Source: Siphonodentalium dalli (taxonomy: Eukaryota > Mollusca > Scaphopoda > Gadilida > Siphonodentaliidae). Taken from it: 64,000 nt of DNA. A model generated the notes under the pieces. It saw nothing but the letters and a program-made list of their open reading frames with translations. It did not search any database and was not told the origin of the DNA. Position 1 is the first letter of the stretch, and the number at the start of each line of letters is the position of its first letter. The stretch is taken from contig CP136068.1 in NCBI GenBank assembly GCA_032622095.1, positions 183,607 to 247,606 on the forward strand. The letters are read 5' to 3'. The position numbers and the translations under genes were made by a program. This document shows, in pieces, positions 1 to 14,280 of this stretch.

Positions 1-1973
1 TACCTATATATGTATGTGGTGGTGATACCTATAGATGTATGTGGTGGGGATAACTCTATATGTGTGTGGCGGTGATACATATTGATGTGTATGGTGGGGA
101 TACCTATATATGTGTGTGGTGGGGATACCTATAGATGTATGTGGTGGGGATACCTATAGATGTGTGTGGTGGTGATACCTATATATTTATGTGGTGGGGA
201 TACATATAGATGTGTGTGTGAGGAGACCTATATATGTATGTGGTGGGGATACCTATATATGTATGTGGTGGGGATACCTATATATGTATGTGTTGGGGTT
301 ATCTATATATGTATGTGGTGGTGATACCTATAGTTGTGTGTTGTGGGTATACCTACATGTGTGTGGTGTGGATACCTATATGTATGTGGCGGGGATACCT
401 ATATGTGTGTGGTGGTGATACCTATATATGTATGTGGTGGGGATACCTATATATGTATGTGGTGGGGATACCTATAGATGTGTGTGGCGGGGATACCTAT
501 AGATGTATGTGGTGGGGATACCTATAGATGTATGTGGTGGGGATACCTATAGATGTATGTGGTGGTGATACCTATAGATGTGTGTGGCTGGGATACCTAT
601 ATGTGTGTGGTTGGGATACCTATAGATGTATGTGGTGGGGATATCTATATATGTGTGTGGTGGGGATACCTATATATGTGTGTGGTGGGGATACATATAT
701 ATATATATATGTGGTGGGGATACCTATATATGTGTGTGGTGAGGATACCTATAGATGTGTGTGGCGGGGATACCTATATATGTATGTGGTGGGGATACCT
801 ATAGATGTATTTGGTGGGGATACCTATAGATGTATGTGGTGGTGATACCTATAGATGTATGTGGTGGTGATACCTATAAATGTGTGTTGCGGGGATACTT
901 ATATGTGTGTGGTGGGGATACCTATAGATATATGTGATGGGGATACATATATATGTGTGTGGTGGGGATACCTATATATGTGTGTGGTGGGTATACCTAT
1001 AGATGTATGTGGTGGGGATACCTATATATGTGTGTGGTGAGGATACCTATAGACGTGTGTGGCGGGGATACCTATAGATGTATGTGGTGGGGATACCTAT
1101 CGATGTATATGGTAGGGATACCTATAGATGTATGTGGTGGTGATACCTATAGATGTATGTGGTGGCGATACCTATAGATGTATGTGGCGGGGATACCTAT
1201 ATATGTTTGTGGTGAGGATACCTATATATGTGTGTGGTGAGGATACCTATATGTGTGTGGTGGGGATACCAATAGATGTATGTGGTGGGGATACCTATAT
1301 ATTTGTGTGGTGGGGATACCTATAGATGTGTGTGTTGGGGATACCAATAGATGTGTGTGGTGGGGATACCTATAGATGTGTGTGGTGGGGATACCTATAT
1401 ATGTGCGTGGTGGGGATACCTATATATGTATGTGGTTGGGATACCTATATATGTGTGGTGCTGATTCCTATATATGTATGTGGTGGGGATACCTATATAT
1501 GTGTGTGGTGGGGATACCTATAGATGTGTGTGGTGGGGAGACCTATAGATGTGTGTGTTGGGGATACCTATAGATGTGTGTGGTGGGAATACCTATAGAT
1601 GTGTGTGGTGGGGATACCTATATATGTATGTGGTGGTGATACCTATAGATGTGTGTGTTGGGGATACCTATAGATGTGTGTGGTGGGAATACCTATAGAT
1701 GTGTGTGGTGGGGATACCTATATATGTATGTGGTGGGGAGACCTATAGATGTATGTGGTGGGGATGCCTATATATATATATGGTGGGGATACCTATTTAT
1801 GTATGTGGTGGGAATACCTTTATATGTATGTGGTCGGGATACCTATATATGTGTGTGGTGGGGATACCTATATATGTATGTGGTGAGGATACCTATATAT
1901 GTGTGTGGTGGTGATACCTATATATGTGTGTGGTGGGGATACCTATATATGTATGTGGTGGTGATACCTACAT
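1..1973. repeat. Irregular, heterogeneous part of the array
   Basis: Unit types are mixed here with no multi-kilobase period I can align to the rest, apart from the last 250 bp. Odd-length units are frequent: a 29-bp unit with an AT run near 687-715, shortened units around 345-420 and 590-615, and a shortened unit near 1,450-1,475 reading GTGGTGCTGATTCC. From about 1,724 the order of units matches 2,745 onward (offset 1,021) and 4,868 onward (offset 3,144), including the first GATGCC marker at about 1,763. This is either an older, less homogenised flank or a junction with another subfamily. No gene is present. Confidence 0.8.
1550..1749. repeat. 100-bp (4-unit) local tandem duplication
   Basis: Four consecutive units, with the variants TGTGTTGGGG, GGTGGGAATACC, plain TGTGTG and plain TGTATG, occur at about 1,550-1,649 and again at 1,650-1,749. 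The two copies differ near their 3' ends (GGTGGTGATACC versus GGTGGGGAGACC). It is the smallest clear multi-unit duplication I see. Confidence 0.85.
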
Positions 1974-2994
1974 ATGTATGTGGTGGTGATACCTATAGAT
2001 GTATGGGGTGGGGATACCTATAGATGTATGGGGTGGGGATACCTATATATGTATGTGGTGAGGATACCTATATATGTAAGTGGTAGTGATACCTATAGAT
2101 GTGTGTGGTGGGGATACCTATATATGTGTGTGGCGGGGATACCTATATATGTATGTAGTGAGGATACCTATATATGTGTGTGGTGGTGATACCTATATAT
2201 GAGTGTTGTGGTGATACATATATATGTGTGTGGTGGGGATACCTATATATATATGTGGTGGTGATACCTATATATGTGTGTGGTGGTGATACCTATATAT
2301 GTGTGTGGTGGGGATACCTATATATGTATGTGGTGGGGATACCTATATATGTATGTGGTGGGGATACCTACATATGTGTGTGGTGGGGATACCTATAGAT
2401 GTTTGTGGCGGGGATACATATAGATGTGTGTGGTGGGGATACCTATATATGTGTGTGGTGGGGATACCTATATATGTATGTGGTGGGGATACCTATATAT
2501 ATGTGTGGTGGGGATACCTATATATATGTGTGGTGGGGATACCTATAGATGTGTGTGGCGGGGATACATATAGATGTGTTGTGGGGATACCTATATATGT
2601 GTGTGGCGGGGATACCTATATATGTGTGGCGGGGATACCTATAGATGTATGTGGTGGGGATACCTATATATGTATGTGGTGAGGATACCTATAGATGTAT
2701 GTGGTGAGGATACCTGTATATGTATGTGGTGGTGATACCTATATATGTATGTGGTGGGGAGACCTATATATGTATGTGGTGGGGATGCCTATATATATAT
2801 ATGGTGGGGATACCTATATATGTATGTGGTGGGGATACCTATATATGTATGTGGTCGGGATACCTATATATGTGTGTGGTGGGGATACCTATATATGTAT
2901 GTGGTGAGGATACCTATATATGTGTGTGGTGGTGATACCTATATATGTGTGTGGTGGGGATACCTATATATGTATGTGGTGGTGATACCTACAT
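1974..2994. repeat. HOR-I copy 0, degenerate and short (1,021 bp)
   Basis: It begins with the pair of ATGGGGTGGGG units that opens every HOR-I copy. It then departs early from the later copies, with private variants such as TGTAAGTGGTAG and TATGTAGTGAGG near 2,076-2,165. Near 2,570-2,640 it contains the two short units (AGATGTGTTGTGGGG and ATATGTGTGGCGGGG) that reappear near 7,240-7,300 and 9,780-9,840. Its 3' end carries the GATGCC marker at about 2,784. It looks like an early or eroded relative of HOR-I. Confidence 0.7.
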
Positions 2995-5117
2995 ATGTAT
3001 GTGGTGGTGATACCTATAGATGTATGGGGTGGGGATACCTATAGATGTATGGGGTGGGGATACCTATATATGTATGTGGTGAGGATACCTATAGATGTAT
3101 GTGGTCGGGATACCTATATATGTGTGTGGTGGGGATACCTATATATGTATGTGGTGAGGATACCAATATATGTGTGTGGTGGTGATACCTATATATGTGT
3201 GTGGTGGGGATACCTATATATGTATGTGGTGGTGATACCTACATATGTATGTGGTGGTGATACCTATAGATGTATGGGGTGGTGATACCTATATATGTGT
3301 GTGGTGAGGATACCTATATATGTATGTGGTGGGGATACCTATAGATGTGTGTGGTGGTGATACATATAGATGTATGTGTTGGTGATACCTATGTATGTGT
3401 GTGGTGGGGATACCTATATATGTATGTGGTGGGGATACCTATATATGTGTGTGGTGGGGATACCTATATATGTATGTGGTGGGGATACCTATATATGTGA
3501 GTGGCGGGGAGACCTATAGATGTGTGTGGTGGGGATACCTATAGATGTGTATGGCGGGGATACCTATAGATGTGTGTGGTGAGGATACCTATATATGTGT
3601 GTGGCGGGGATACCTATATATGTGTGCGGCGGGGATACCCATAGATGTGTGTGGTGGTGATACCTATATATGTATGTGGTGGGGATACCTATATATGTAT
3701 GTGGTGGGGATACCTATATATGTGTGTGGTGGTGATATCTATATATGTATGTGGTGGGGATACCTATATATGTTTGTGGTGGGGATACCTATAGATGTGT
3801 GTGGTGGGGAGACCTATAGATGTGTGTGGTGGGGATATCTATAGATGTGTGTGGTGGGGATACCTATAGATGTGTGTGGTGGGGAGACCTATATATGTGT
3901 GTGGTGGTGATACATATAGATGTATGTGGTGGTGATACCTATAGATGTGTGTGGCTGGGATACCTATATATGTATGTGGTGGGGATACCTATATATGTGT
4001 GTTGTGGGGATACCTATATGTGTGTGGCGGGGATACCTATATATGTATGTGGTGAGGATACCTATATATGTAAGTGGTGGGGATAGCTATATATGTGGGT
4101 GGAGGGGATACCTATAGATGAATGGGGTGGGGATACCTATATATGTGTGTAATGGGGATACCTATATATGTATGTGGTGGGGATACCTATATATGTATGT
4201 GGTGGTGATACCTATATATGTATGTGTGGGTGATACCTATATATGTATGTGGTGGTGATACCTATAGATGTGTGTGGTGGTTATACCTATATATGTATGT
4301 GGCGCGGATACCTATATATGTATGTGGTGGTGATACCTATATATGTATGTGGTGGTGATACCTATATATGTATATGGTGGTGATACCTATATATGTGTGT
4401 GGTGAGGATACCTATATATGTACGTGGAGGTGATACCTATATATGTATGTGGTGGGGATACCTATATATGTATGTGGTGGGGATACCTATATGTGTGTGT
4501 GGCGGGGATACCTATAGATGTGTGTGGCGGGGATACATATATATGTATGTGGTGGGGATACCTATATATGTGTGTGGCGGGGATACCTATAGATGTATGT
4601 GGGGGGGATACCTATATATGTGTGTGGTGGTGATATCTATAGATCTATGTGGTGGGGATACCTATATATGTATGTGGTGGGGATACCTATAGATGTATGT
4701 GGTGGTGATACCTATATATTAATGTGGTGGTGATACCTATATATATATGTGTTGGGGATACCTATATATGTGTGTGGTGGTGATACCTATATATGTATGT
4801 GGTGGTGATACCTATAGATGTGTGTGGTGAGGATACTTATATATGTATGTGGTGGGGATACCTATATATGTATGTGGTGGGGAGACCTATAGATGTATGT
4901 GGTGGGGATGCCTATATATATATATGGTGGGGATACCTATATATGTATGTGGAGGGGATACCTATATATGTATGTGGTCGGGATACCTATATATGTGTGT
5001 GGTGGGGATACCTATATATGTATGTGGTGAGGATACCTATATATGTGTGTGGTGGTGATACCTATATATGTGTGTGGTGGGGATACCTATATATGTATGT
5101 GGTGGTGATACCTACAT
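2995..5117. repeat. HOR-I copy 1, short form (2,123 bp)
   Basis: Markers in order: the ATGGGGTGGGG doublet at about 3,030-3,056; GTTGGTGATACCTATGTATG near 3,372; CGGCGGGGATACCC at 3,627; GTAAGTGGTGGGGATAG near 4,075; GGGTGGAGGGG near 4,097; GTGTAATGGGG at about 4,147; a G7 run at 4,601-4,607; TATTAATGTGG near 4,717; GATGCC at about 4,907. The short form lacks the TTCTGG block of the long form. The same arrangement recurs at 18,359-20,481 (offset 15,364). It recurs also at 10,204-12,176, minus 25 bp and minus 125 bp. Confidence 0.9.
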
Positions 5118-7660
5118 ATGTATGTGGTGGTGATACCTATAGATGTATGGGGTGGGGATACCTATAGATGTATGGGGTGGGGATACCTATATATGTATGT
5201 GGTGAGGATACCTATAGATGTATGTGGTCGGGATACCTATATATGTGTGTGGTGGGGATACCTATATATGTATGTGGTGAGGATACCAATATATGTGTGT
5301 GGTGGTGATACCTATATATGTGTGTGGTGGGGATACCTATATATGTATGTGGTGGTGATACCTACATATGTATGTGGTGGTGATACCTATAGATGTATGG
5401 GGTGGTGATACCTATATATGTGTGTGGTGAGGATACCTATATATGTATGTGGTGGGGATACCTATAGATGTGTGTGGTGGTGATACATATAGATGTATGT
5501 GGTGGTGATACCTATATATGTGTGTGGTGGGGATACCTATATATGTATGTGGTGGGGATACCTATATATGTGTGTGGTGGGGATACCTATATATGTATGT
5601 GGTGGGGTTACCTATATATGTGAGTGGCGGGGAAACCTATATATGTGTGTGGTGGGGATACCTATAGATGTGTATGGCGGGGATACCTATAGATGTGTGT
5701 GGTGAGGATACCTATATATGTGTGTGGCGGGGATACCTATATATGTGTGCGGCGGGGATACCCATAGATGTGTGTGGTGGTGATACCTATATATGTATGT
5801 GGTGGGGATACCTATATATGTATGTGGTGGGGATACCTATATATGTGTGTGGTGGTGATATCTATATATGTATGTGGTGGGGATACCTATATATGTGTGT
5901 GGTGGGGATACCTATAGATGTGTGTGGTGGGGAGACCTATAGATGTGTGTGGTGGGGATACCTATAGATGTGTGTGGTGGGGATACCTATAGATGTGTGC
6001 GGTGGGGAGACCTATATATGTGTGTGGTGGTGATACATATAGATGTATGTGGTGGTGATACCTATAGATGTGTGTGGCTGGGATACCTATATATGTATGT
6101 GGTGGGGATACCTATATATGTGTGTTGTGGGGATACCTATATGTGTGTGGCGGGGATACCTATATATGTATGTGGTGAGGATACCTATATATGTATGTGG
6201 TGGGGATAGCTATATATGTGGGTGGCGGGAATACCTATAGATGAATGGGGTGTGGATACCTATATATTTGTGTAATGGGGATACCTATATATGTATGTGG
6301 TGGGGAGACCTATATCTGTATGTGGTGGTGATACCTATATATTTATGTGGTGGGGAGACATTTATATGTGTGTGGTGAGGATACCTATATATGTGTGTGG
6401 CGGGGATACCTATAGATGTATGTGGTGGGAATACCTATATATGTATGTGGTGGGGATACCTATGTATGTATGTGGTGGGGAGACCTATATATGTATGTTC
6501 TGGTGATACCTATATATGTATGTGGTGGGGAGATTTATATATGTATGTGGTGGGGATACATATATATGTGTGTGGTGGTGATACCTATAGATGTGTGTGG
6601 CAGGGATACCTATATATGTATGTGGTGGTGATACCTATATATGTATGTGTGGGTGATACCTATATATGTATGTGGTGGTGATACCTATAGATGTGTGTGG
6701 TGGTTATACCTATATATGTATGTGGCGCGGATACCTATATATGTATGTGGTGGGGATACCCATATATGTATGTGGTGGGGATACCTATATATGTGTGTGG
6801 CGGGATACCTATAGATGTGTGTGGCGGGGATACATATATATGTATGTGGTGGGGATACCTATATATGTGTGTGGCGGGGATACCTATAGATGTATGTGGT
6901 GGGGATACCTATATATGTGTGTGGTGGTGATATCTATAGATGTATGTGGTGGGGATACCTATATATGTATGTGGTGGGGATACCTATAGATGTATGTGGT
7001 GGTGATACCTATATATTAATGTGGTGGTGATACCTATATATATATGTGTTGGGGATACCTATATATGTGTGTGGTGGTGATACCTATATATGTATGTGGT
7101 GGTGATACCTATAGATGTGTGTGGTGAGGATACTTATATATGTATGTGGTGGGGATACCTATATATGTATGTGGTGGGGATACCTATATATGTGTGTGCT
7201 GGGGATACCTATAGATGTGTGTGGCGGGGATACATATAGATGTGTTGTGGGGATACCTATATATGTGTGTGGCGGGGATACCTATATATGTGTGGCGGGG
7301 ATACCTATAGATGTATGTGGTGGGGATACCTATATATGTATGTGGTGAGGATACCTATAGATGTATGTGGTGAGGATACCTGTATATGTATGTGGTGGTG
7401 ATACCTATATATGTATGTGGTGGGGAGACCTATATATGTATGTGGTGGGGATGCCTATATATATATATGGTGGGGATACCTATATATGTATGTGGTGGGG
7501 ATACCTATATATGTATGTGGTCGGGATACCTATATATGTGTGTGGTGGGGATACCTATATATGTATGTGGTGAGGATACCTATATATGTGTGTGGTGGTG
7601 ATACCTATATATGTGTGTGGTGGGGATACCTATATATGTATGTGGTGGTGATACCTACAT
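5118..7660. repeat. HOR-I copy 2, long form (2,543 bp)
   Basis: It shares the HOR-I doublet, CGGCGGGGATACCC (5,750) and GTGTAATGGGG (about 6,271). It carries long-form markers: GGTGGGGTTACC followed by GGGGAAACC near 5,604-5,637, TATTTGTGTAATG near 6,265, the TTCTGG unit at 6,498 and a 24-bp unit reading GGCGGGATACC near 6,805. Its 3' part has the paired short units near 7,240-7,300. The right-hand part matches copy 3 at offset 2,543. The left part matches 12,177 onward at offset 7,059. Confidence 0.9.
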
Positions 7661-10203
7661 ATGTATGTGGTGGTGATACCTATAGATGTATGGGGTGGGG
7701 ATACCTATAGATGTATGGGGTGGGGATACCTATATATGTATGTGGTGAGGATACCTATAGATGTATGTGGTCGGGATACCTATATATGTGTGTGGTGGGG
7801 ATACCTATATATGTATGTGGTGAGGATACCAATATATGTGTGTGGTGGTGATACCTATATATGTGTGTGGTGGGGATACCTATATATGTATGTGGTGGTG
7901 ATACCTACATATGTATGTGGTGGTAATACCTATAGATGTATGGGGTGGTGATACCTATATATGTGTGTGGTGAGGATACCTATATATGTATGTGGTGGGG
8001 ATACCTATAGATGTGTGTGGTGGTGATACATATAGATGTATGTGTTGGTGATACCTATGTATGTGTGTGGTGGGGATACCTATATATGTATGTGGTGGGG
8101 ATACCTATATATGTGTGTGGTGGGGATACCTATATATGTATGTGGTGGGGATACCTATATATGTGAGTGGCGGGGAGACCTATAGATGTGTGTGGTGGGG
8201 ATACCTATAGATGTGTATGGCGGGGATACCTATAGATGTGTGTGGTGAGGATACGTATATATGTGTGTGGCGGGGATACCTATATATGTGTGCGGCGGGG
8301 ATACCCATAGATGTGTGTGGTGGTGATACCTATATATGTATGTGGTGGGGATACCTATATATGTATGTGGTGGGGATACCTATATATGTGTGTGGTGGTG
8401 ATATCTATATATGTATGTGGTGGGGATACCTATATATGTGTGTGGTGGGGATACCTATAGATGTGTGTGGTGGGGAGACCTATAGATGTGTGTGGTGGGG
8501 ATACCTATAGATGTGTGTGGTGGGGATACCTATAGATGTGTGTGGTGGGGAGACCTATATATGTGTGTGGTGGTGATACATATAGATGTATGTGGTGGTG
8601 ATACCTATAGATGTGTGTGGCTGGGATACCTATATATGTATGTGGTGGGGATACCTATATATGTGTGTTGTGGGGATACCTATATGTGTGTGGCGGGGAT
8701 ACCTATATATGTATGTGGTGAGGATACCTATATATGTATGTGGTGGGGATAGCTATATATGTGGGTGGCGGGGATACCTATAGATGAATGGGGTGGGGAT
8801 ACCTATATATTTGTGTAATGGGGATACCTATATATGTATGTGGTGGGGAGACCTATATCTGTATGTGGTGGTGATACCTATATATTTATGTGGTGGGGAG
8901 ACCTTTATATGTGTGTGGTGAGGATACCTATATATGTGTGTGGCGGGGATACCTATAGATGTATGTGGTGGGGATACCTATATATGTATGTGGTGGGGAT
9001 ACCTATGTATGTATGTGGTGGGGAGACCTATATATGTATGTTCTGGTGATACCTATATATGTATGTGGTGGGGAGATTTATATATGTATGTGGTGGGGAT
9101 ACATATATATGTGTGTGGTGGTGATACCTATAGATGTGTGTGGCAGGGATACCTATATATGTATGTGGTGGTGATACCTATATATGTATGTGTGGGTGAT
9201 ACCTATATATGTATGTGGTGGTGATACCTATAGATGTGTGTGGTGGTTATACCTATATATGTATGTGGCGCGGATACCTATATATGTATGTGGTGGGGAT
9301 ACCCATATATGTATGTGGTGGGGATACCTATATATGTGTGTGGCGGGATACCTATAGATGTGTGTGGCGGGGATACATATATATGTATGTGGTGGGGATA
9401 CCTATATATGTGTGTGGCGGGGATACCTATAGATGTATGTGGTGGGGATACCTATATATGTGTGTGGTGGTGATATCTATAGATGTATGTGGTGGGGATA
9501 CCTATATATGTATGTGGTGGGGATACCTATAGATGTATGTGGTGGTGATACCTATATATTAATGTGGTGGTGATACCTATATATATATGTGTTGGGGATA
9601 CCTATATATGTGTGTGGTGGTGATACCTATATATGTATGTGGTGGTGATACCTATAGATGTGTGTGGTGAGGATACTTATATATGTATGTGGTGGGGATA
9701 CCTATATATGTATGTGGTGGGGATACCTATATATGTGTGTGCTGGGGATACCTATAGATGTGTGTGGCGGGGATACATATAGATGTGTTGTGGGGATACC
9801 TATATATGTGTGTGGCGGGGATACCTATATATGTGTGGCGGGGATACCTATAGATGTATGTGGTGGGGATACCTATATATGTATGTGGTGAGGATACCTA
9901 TAGATGTATGTGGTGAGGATACCTGTATATGTATGTGGTGGTGATACCTATATATGTATGTGGTGGGGAGACCTATATATGTATGTGGTGGGGATGCCTA
10001 TATATATATATGGTGGGGATACCTATATATGTATGTGGTGGGGATACCTATATATGTATGTGGTCGGGATACCTATATATGTGTGTGGTGGGGATAACTA
10101 TATATGTATGTGGTGAGGATACCTATATATGTGTGTGGTGGTGATACCTATATATGTGTGTGGTGGGGATACCTATATATGTATGTGGTGGTGATACCTA
10201 CAT
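7661..10203. repeat. HOR-I copy 3, long form with a short-form left end (2,543 bp)
   Basis: Length and right-hand markers (TATTTGTGTAATG near 8,810, TTCTGG at 9,041, short units near 9,785-9,840) match copy 2. The left part instead has short-form markers: GTTGGTGATACCTATGTATG near 8,044 and GGGGAGACCTATAG near 8,174, in place of the GTTACC and AAACC units of copies 2, 5 and 7. A private GGTGGTAATACC at about 7,920 is shared only with copy 4 (about 10,463). It looks chimeric, with the switch between about 8,185 and 8,735. Confidence 0.88.
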
Positions 10204-12176
10204 ATGTATGTGGTGGTGATACCTATAGATGTATGGGGTGGGGATACCTATAGATGTATGGGGTGGGGATACCTATATATGTATGTGGTGAGGATACCTA
10301 TAGATGTATGTGGTCGGGATACCTATATATGTGTGTGGTGGGGATACCTATATATGTATGTGGTGAGGATACCAATATATGTGTGTGGTGGTGATACCTA
10401 TATATGTGTGTGGTGGGGATACCTATATATGTATGTGGTGGTGATACCTACATATGTATGTGGTGGTAATACCTATAGATGTATGGGGTGGTGATACCTA
10501 TATATGTGTGTGGTGAGGATACCTATATATGTATGTGGTGGGGATACCTATAGATGTGTGTGGTGGTGATACATATAGATGTATGTGTTGGTGATACCTA
10601 TGTATGTGTGTGGTGGGGATACCTATATATGTATGTGGTGGGGATACCTATATATGTGTGTGGTGGGGATACCTATATATGTATGTGGTGGGGATACCTA
10701 TATATGTGAGTGGCGGGGAGACCTATAGATGTGTATGGCGGGGATACCTATAGATGTGTGTGGTGAGGATACCTATATATGTGTGTGGCGGGGATACCTA
10801 TATATGTGTGCGGCGGGGATACCCATAGATGTGTGTGGTGGTGATACCTATATATGTATGTGGTGGGGATACCTATATATGTATGTGGTGGGGATACCTA
10901 TATATGTGTGTGGTGGTGATATCTATATATGTATGTGGTGGGGATACCTATATATGTGTGTGGTGGGGATACCTATAGATGTGTGTGGTGGGGAGACCTA
11001 TAGATGTGTGTGGTGGGGATACCTATAGATGTGTGTGGTGGGGATACCTATAGATGTGTGTGGTGGGGAGACCTATATATGTGTGTGGTGGTGATACATA
11101 TAGATGTATGTGGTGGTGATACCTATAGATGTGTGTGGCTGGGATACCTATATATGTATGTGGTGGGGATACCTATATATGTGTGTTGTGGGGATACCTA
11201 TATGTGTGTGGCGGGGATACCTATATATGTATGTGGTGAGGATACCTATATATGTAAGTGGTGGGGATAGCTATATATGTGGGTGGAGGGGATACCTATA
11301 GATGAATGGGGTGGGGATACCTATATATGTGTGTAATGGGGATACCTATATATGTATGTGGTGGGGATACCTATATATGTATGTGGTGGTGATACCTATA
11401 TATGTATGTGTGGGTGATACCTATATATGTATGTGGTGGTGATACCTATAGATGTGTGTGGTGGTTATACCTATATATGTATGTGGCGCGGATACCTATA
11501 TATGTATGTGGTGGTGATACCTATATATGTATGTGGTGGTGATACCTATATATGTATGTGGTGGTGATACCTATATATGTGTGTGGTGAGGATACCTATA
11601 TATGTACGTGGAGGTGATACCTATATATGTGTGTGGCGGGGATACCTATAGATGTATGTGGGGGGGATACCTATATATGTGTGTGGTGGTGATATCTATA
11701 GATCTATGTGGTGGGGATACCTATATATGTATGTGGTGGGGATACCTATAGATGTATGTGGTGGTGATACCTATATATTAATGTGGTGGTGATACCTATA
11801 TATATATGTGTTGGGGATACCTATATATGTGTGTGGTGGTGATACCTATATATGTATGTGGTGGTGATACCTATAGATGTGTGTGGTGAGGATACTTATA
11901 TATGTATGTGGTGGGGATACCTATATATGTATGTGGTGGGGAGACCTATAGATGTATGTGGTGGGGATGCCTATATATATATATGGTGGGGATACCTATA
12001 TATGTATGTGGAGGGGATACCTATATATGTATGTGGTCGGGATACCTATATATGTGTGTGGTGGGGATACCTATATATGTATGTGGTGAGGATACCTATA
12101 TATGTGTGTGGTGGTGATACCTATATATGTGTGTGGTGGGGATACCTATATATGTATGTGGTGGTGATACCTACAT
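10204..12176. repeat. HOR-I copy 4, short form with deletions (1,973 bp)
   Basis: It is the short form of copy 1 minus exactly one unit near 10,727 (25 bp) and minus five units near 11,627 (125 bp). It shares with copy 1 the GGGTGGAGGGG unit (about 11,281) and the G7 run (11,660-11,666), both absent from copy 6. It shares GGTGGTAATACC (about 10,463) with copy 3. Two deletions of whole units are the signature of unequal exchange or slippage in register. Confidence 0.9.
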
Positions 12177-14280
12177 ATGTATGTGGTGGTGATACCTATA
12201 GATGTATGGGGTGGGGATACCTATAGATGTATGGGGTGGGGATACCTATATATGTATGTGGTGAGGATACCTATAGATGTATGTGGTCGGGATACCTATA
12301 TATGTGTGTGGTGGGGATACCTATATATGTATGTGGTGAGGATACCAATATATGTGTGTGGTGGTGATACCTATATATGTGTGTGGTGGGGATACCTATA
12401 TATGTATGTGGTGGTGATACCTACATATGTATGTGGTGGTGATACCTATAGATGTATGGGGTGGTGATACCTATATATGTGTGTGGTGAGGATACCTATA
12501 TATGTATGTGGTGGGGATACCTATAGATGTGTGTGGTGGTGATACATATAGATGTATGTGGTGGTGATACCTATATATGTGTGTGGTGGGGATACCTATA
12601 TATGTATGTGGTGGGAATACCTATATATGTGTGTGGTGGGGATACCTATATATGTATGTGGTGGGGTTACCTATATATGTGAGTGGCGGGGAAACCTATA
12701 TATGTGTGTGGTGGGGATACCTATAGATGTGTATGGCGGGGATACCTATAGATGTGTGTGGTGAGGATACCTATATATGTGTGTGGCGGGGATACCTATA
12801 TATGTGTGCGGCGGGGATACCCATAGATGTGTGTGGTGGTGATACCTATATATGTATGTGGTGGGGATACCTATATATGTATGTGGTGGGGATACCTATA
12901 TATGTGTGTGGTGGTGATATCTATATATGTATGTGGTGGGGATACCTATATATGTGTGTGGTGGGGATACCTATAGATGTGTGTGGTGGGGAGACCTATA
13001 GATGTGTGTGGTGGGGATACCTATAGATGTGTGTGGTGGGGATACCTATAGATGTGTGCGGTGGGGAGACCTATATATGTGTGTGGTGGTGATACATATA
13101 GATGTATGTGGTGGTGATACCTATAGATGTGTGTGGCTGGGATACCTATATATGTATGTGGTGGGGATACCTATATATGTGTGTTGTGGGGATACCTATA
13201 TGTGTGTGGCGGGGATACCTATATATGTATGTGGTGAGGATACCTATATATGTATGTGGTGGGGATAGCTATATATGTGGGTGGCGGGGATACCTATAGA
13301 TGAATGGGGTGGGGATACCTATATATTTGTGTAATGGGGATACCTATATATGTATGTGGTGGGGAGACCTATATCTGTATGTGGTGGTGATACCTATATA
13401 TTTATGTGGTGGGGAGACCTTTATATGTGTGTGGTGAGGATACCTATATATGTGTGTGGCGGGGATACCTATAGATGTATGTGGTGGGGATACCTATATA
13501 TGTATGTGGTGGGGATACCTATGTATGTATGTGGTGGGGAGACCTATATATGTATGTTCTGGTGATACCTATATATGTATGTGGTGGGGAGATTTATATA
13601 TGTATGTGGTGGGGATACATATATATGTGTGTGGTGGTGATACCTATAGATGTGTGTGGCAGGGATACCTATATATGTATGTGGTGGTGATACCTATATA
13701 TGTATGTGTGGGTGATACCTATATATGTATGTGGTGGTGATACCTATAGATGTGTGTGGTGGTTATACCTATATATGTATGTGGCGCGGATACCTATATA
13801 TGTATGTGGTGGGGATACCCATATATGTATGTGGTGGGGATACCTATATATGTGTGTGGCGGGATACCTATAGATGTGTGTGGCGGGGATACATATATAT
13901 GTATGTGGTGGGGATACCTATATATGTGTGTGGCGGGGATACCTATAGATGTATGTGGTGGGGATACCTATATATGTGTGTGGTGGTGATATCTATAGAT
14001 GTATGTGGTGGGGATACCTATATATGTATGTGGTGGGGATACCTATAGATGTATGTGGTGGTGATACCTATATATTAATGTGGTGGTGATACCTATATAA
14101 ATATGTGTTGGGGATACCTATATATGTGTGTGGTGGTGATACCTATATATGTATGTGGTGGTGATACCTATAGATGTGTGTGGTGAGGATACTTATATAT
14201 GTATGTGGTGGGGATACCTATATATGTATGTGGTGGGGATACCTATATATGTGTGTGCTGGGGATACCTATAGATGTGTG
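12177..14280. repeat. HOR-I copy 5, long form cut short by HOR-II
   Basis: It matches 5,118-7,213 at a constant offset of 7,059, including GTTACC/AAACC (about 12,664-12,695), GTGTGCGGTGGGGAGACC near 13,043, TTCTGG at 13,557 and TATTAATGTGG near 14,073. The match stops near 14,280. There copy 2 continues into GGCGGGGATACATATAG, whereas this copy switches to GTGAGGATACC and the HOR-II module. Confidence 0.88.
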
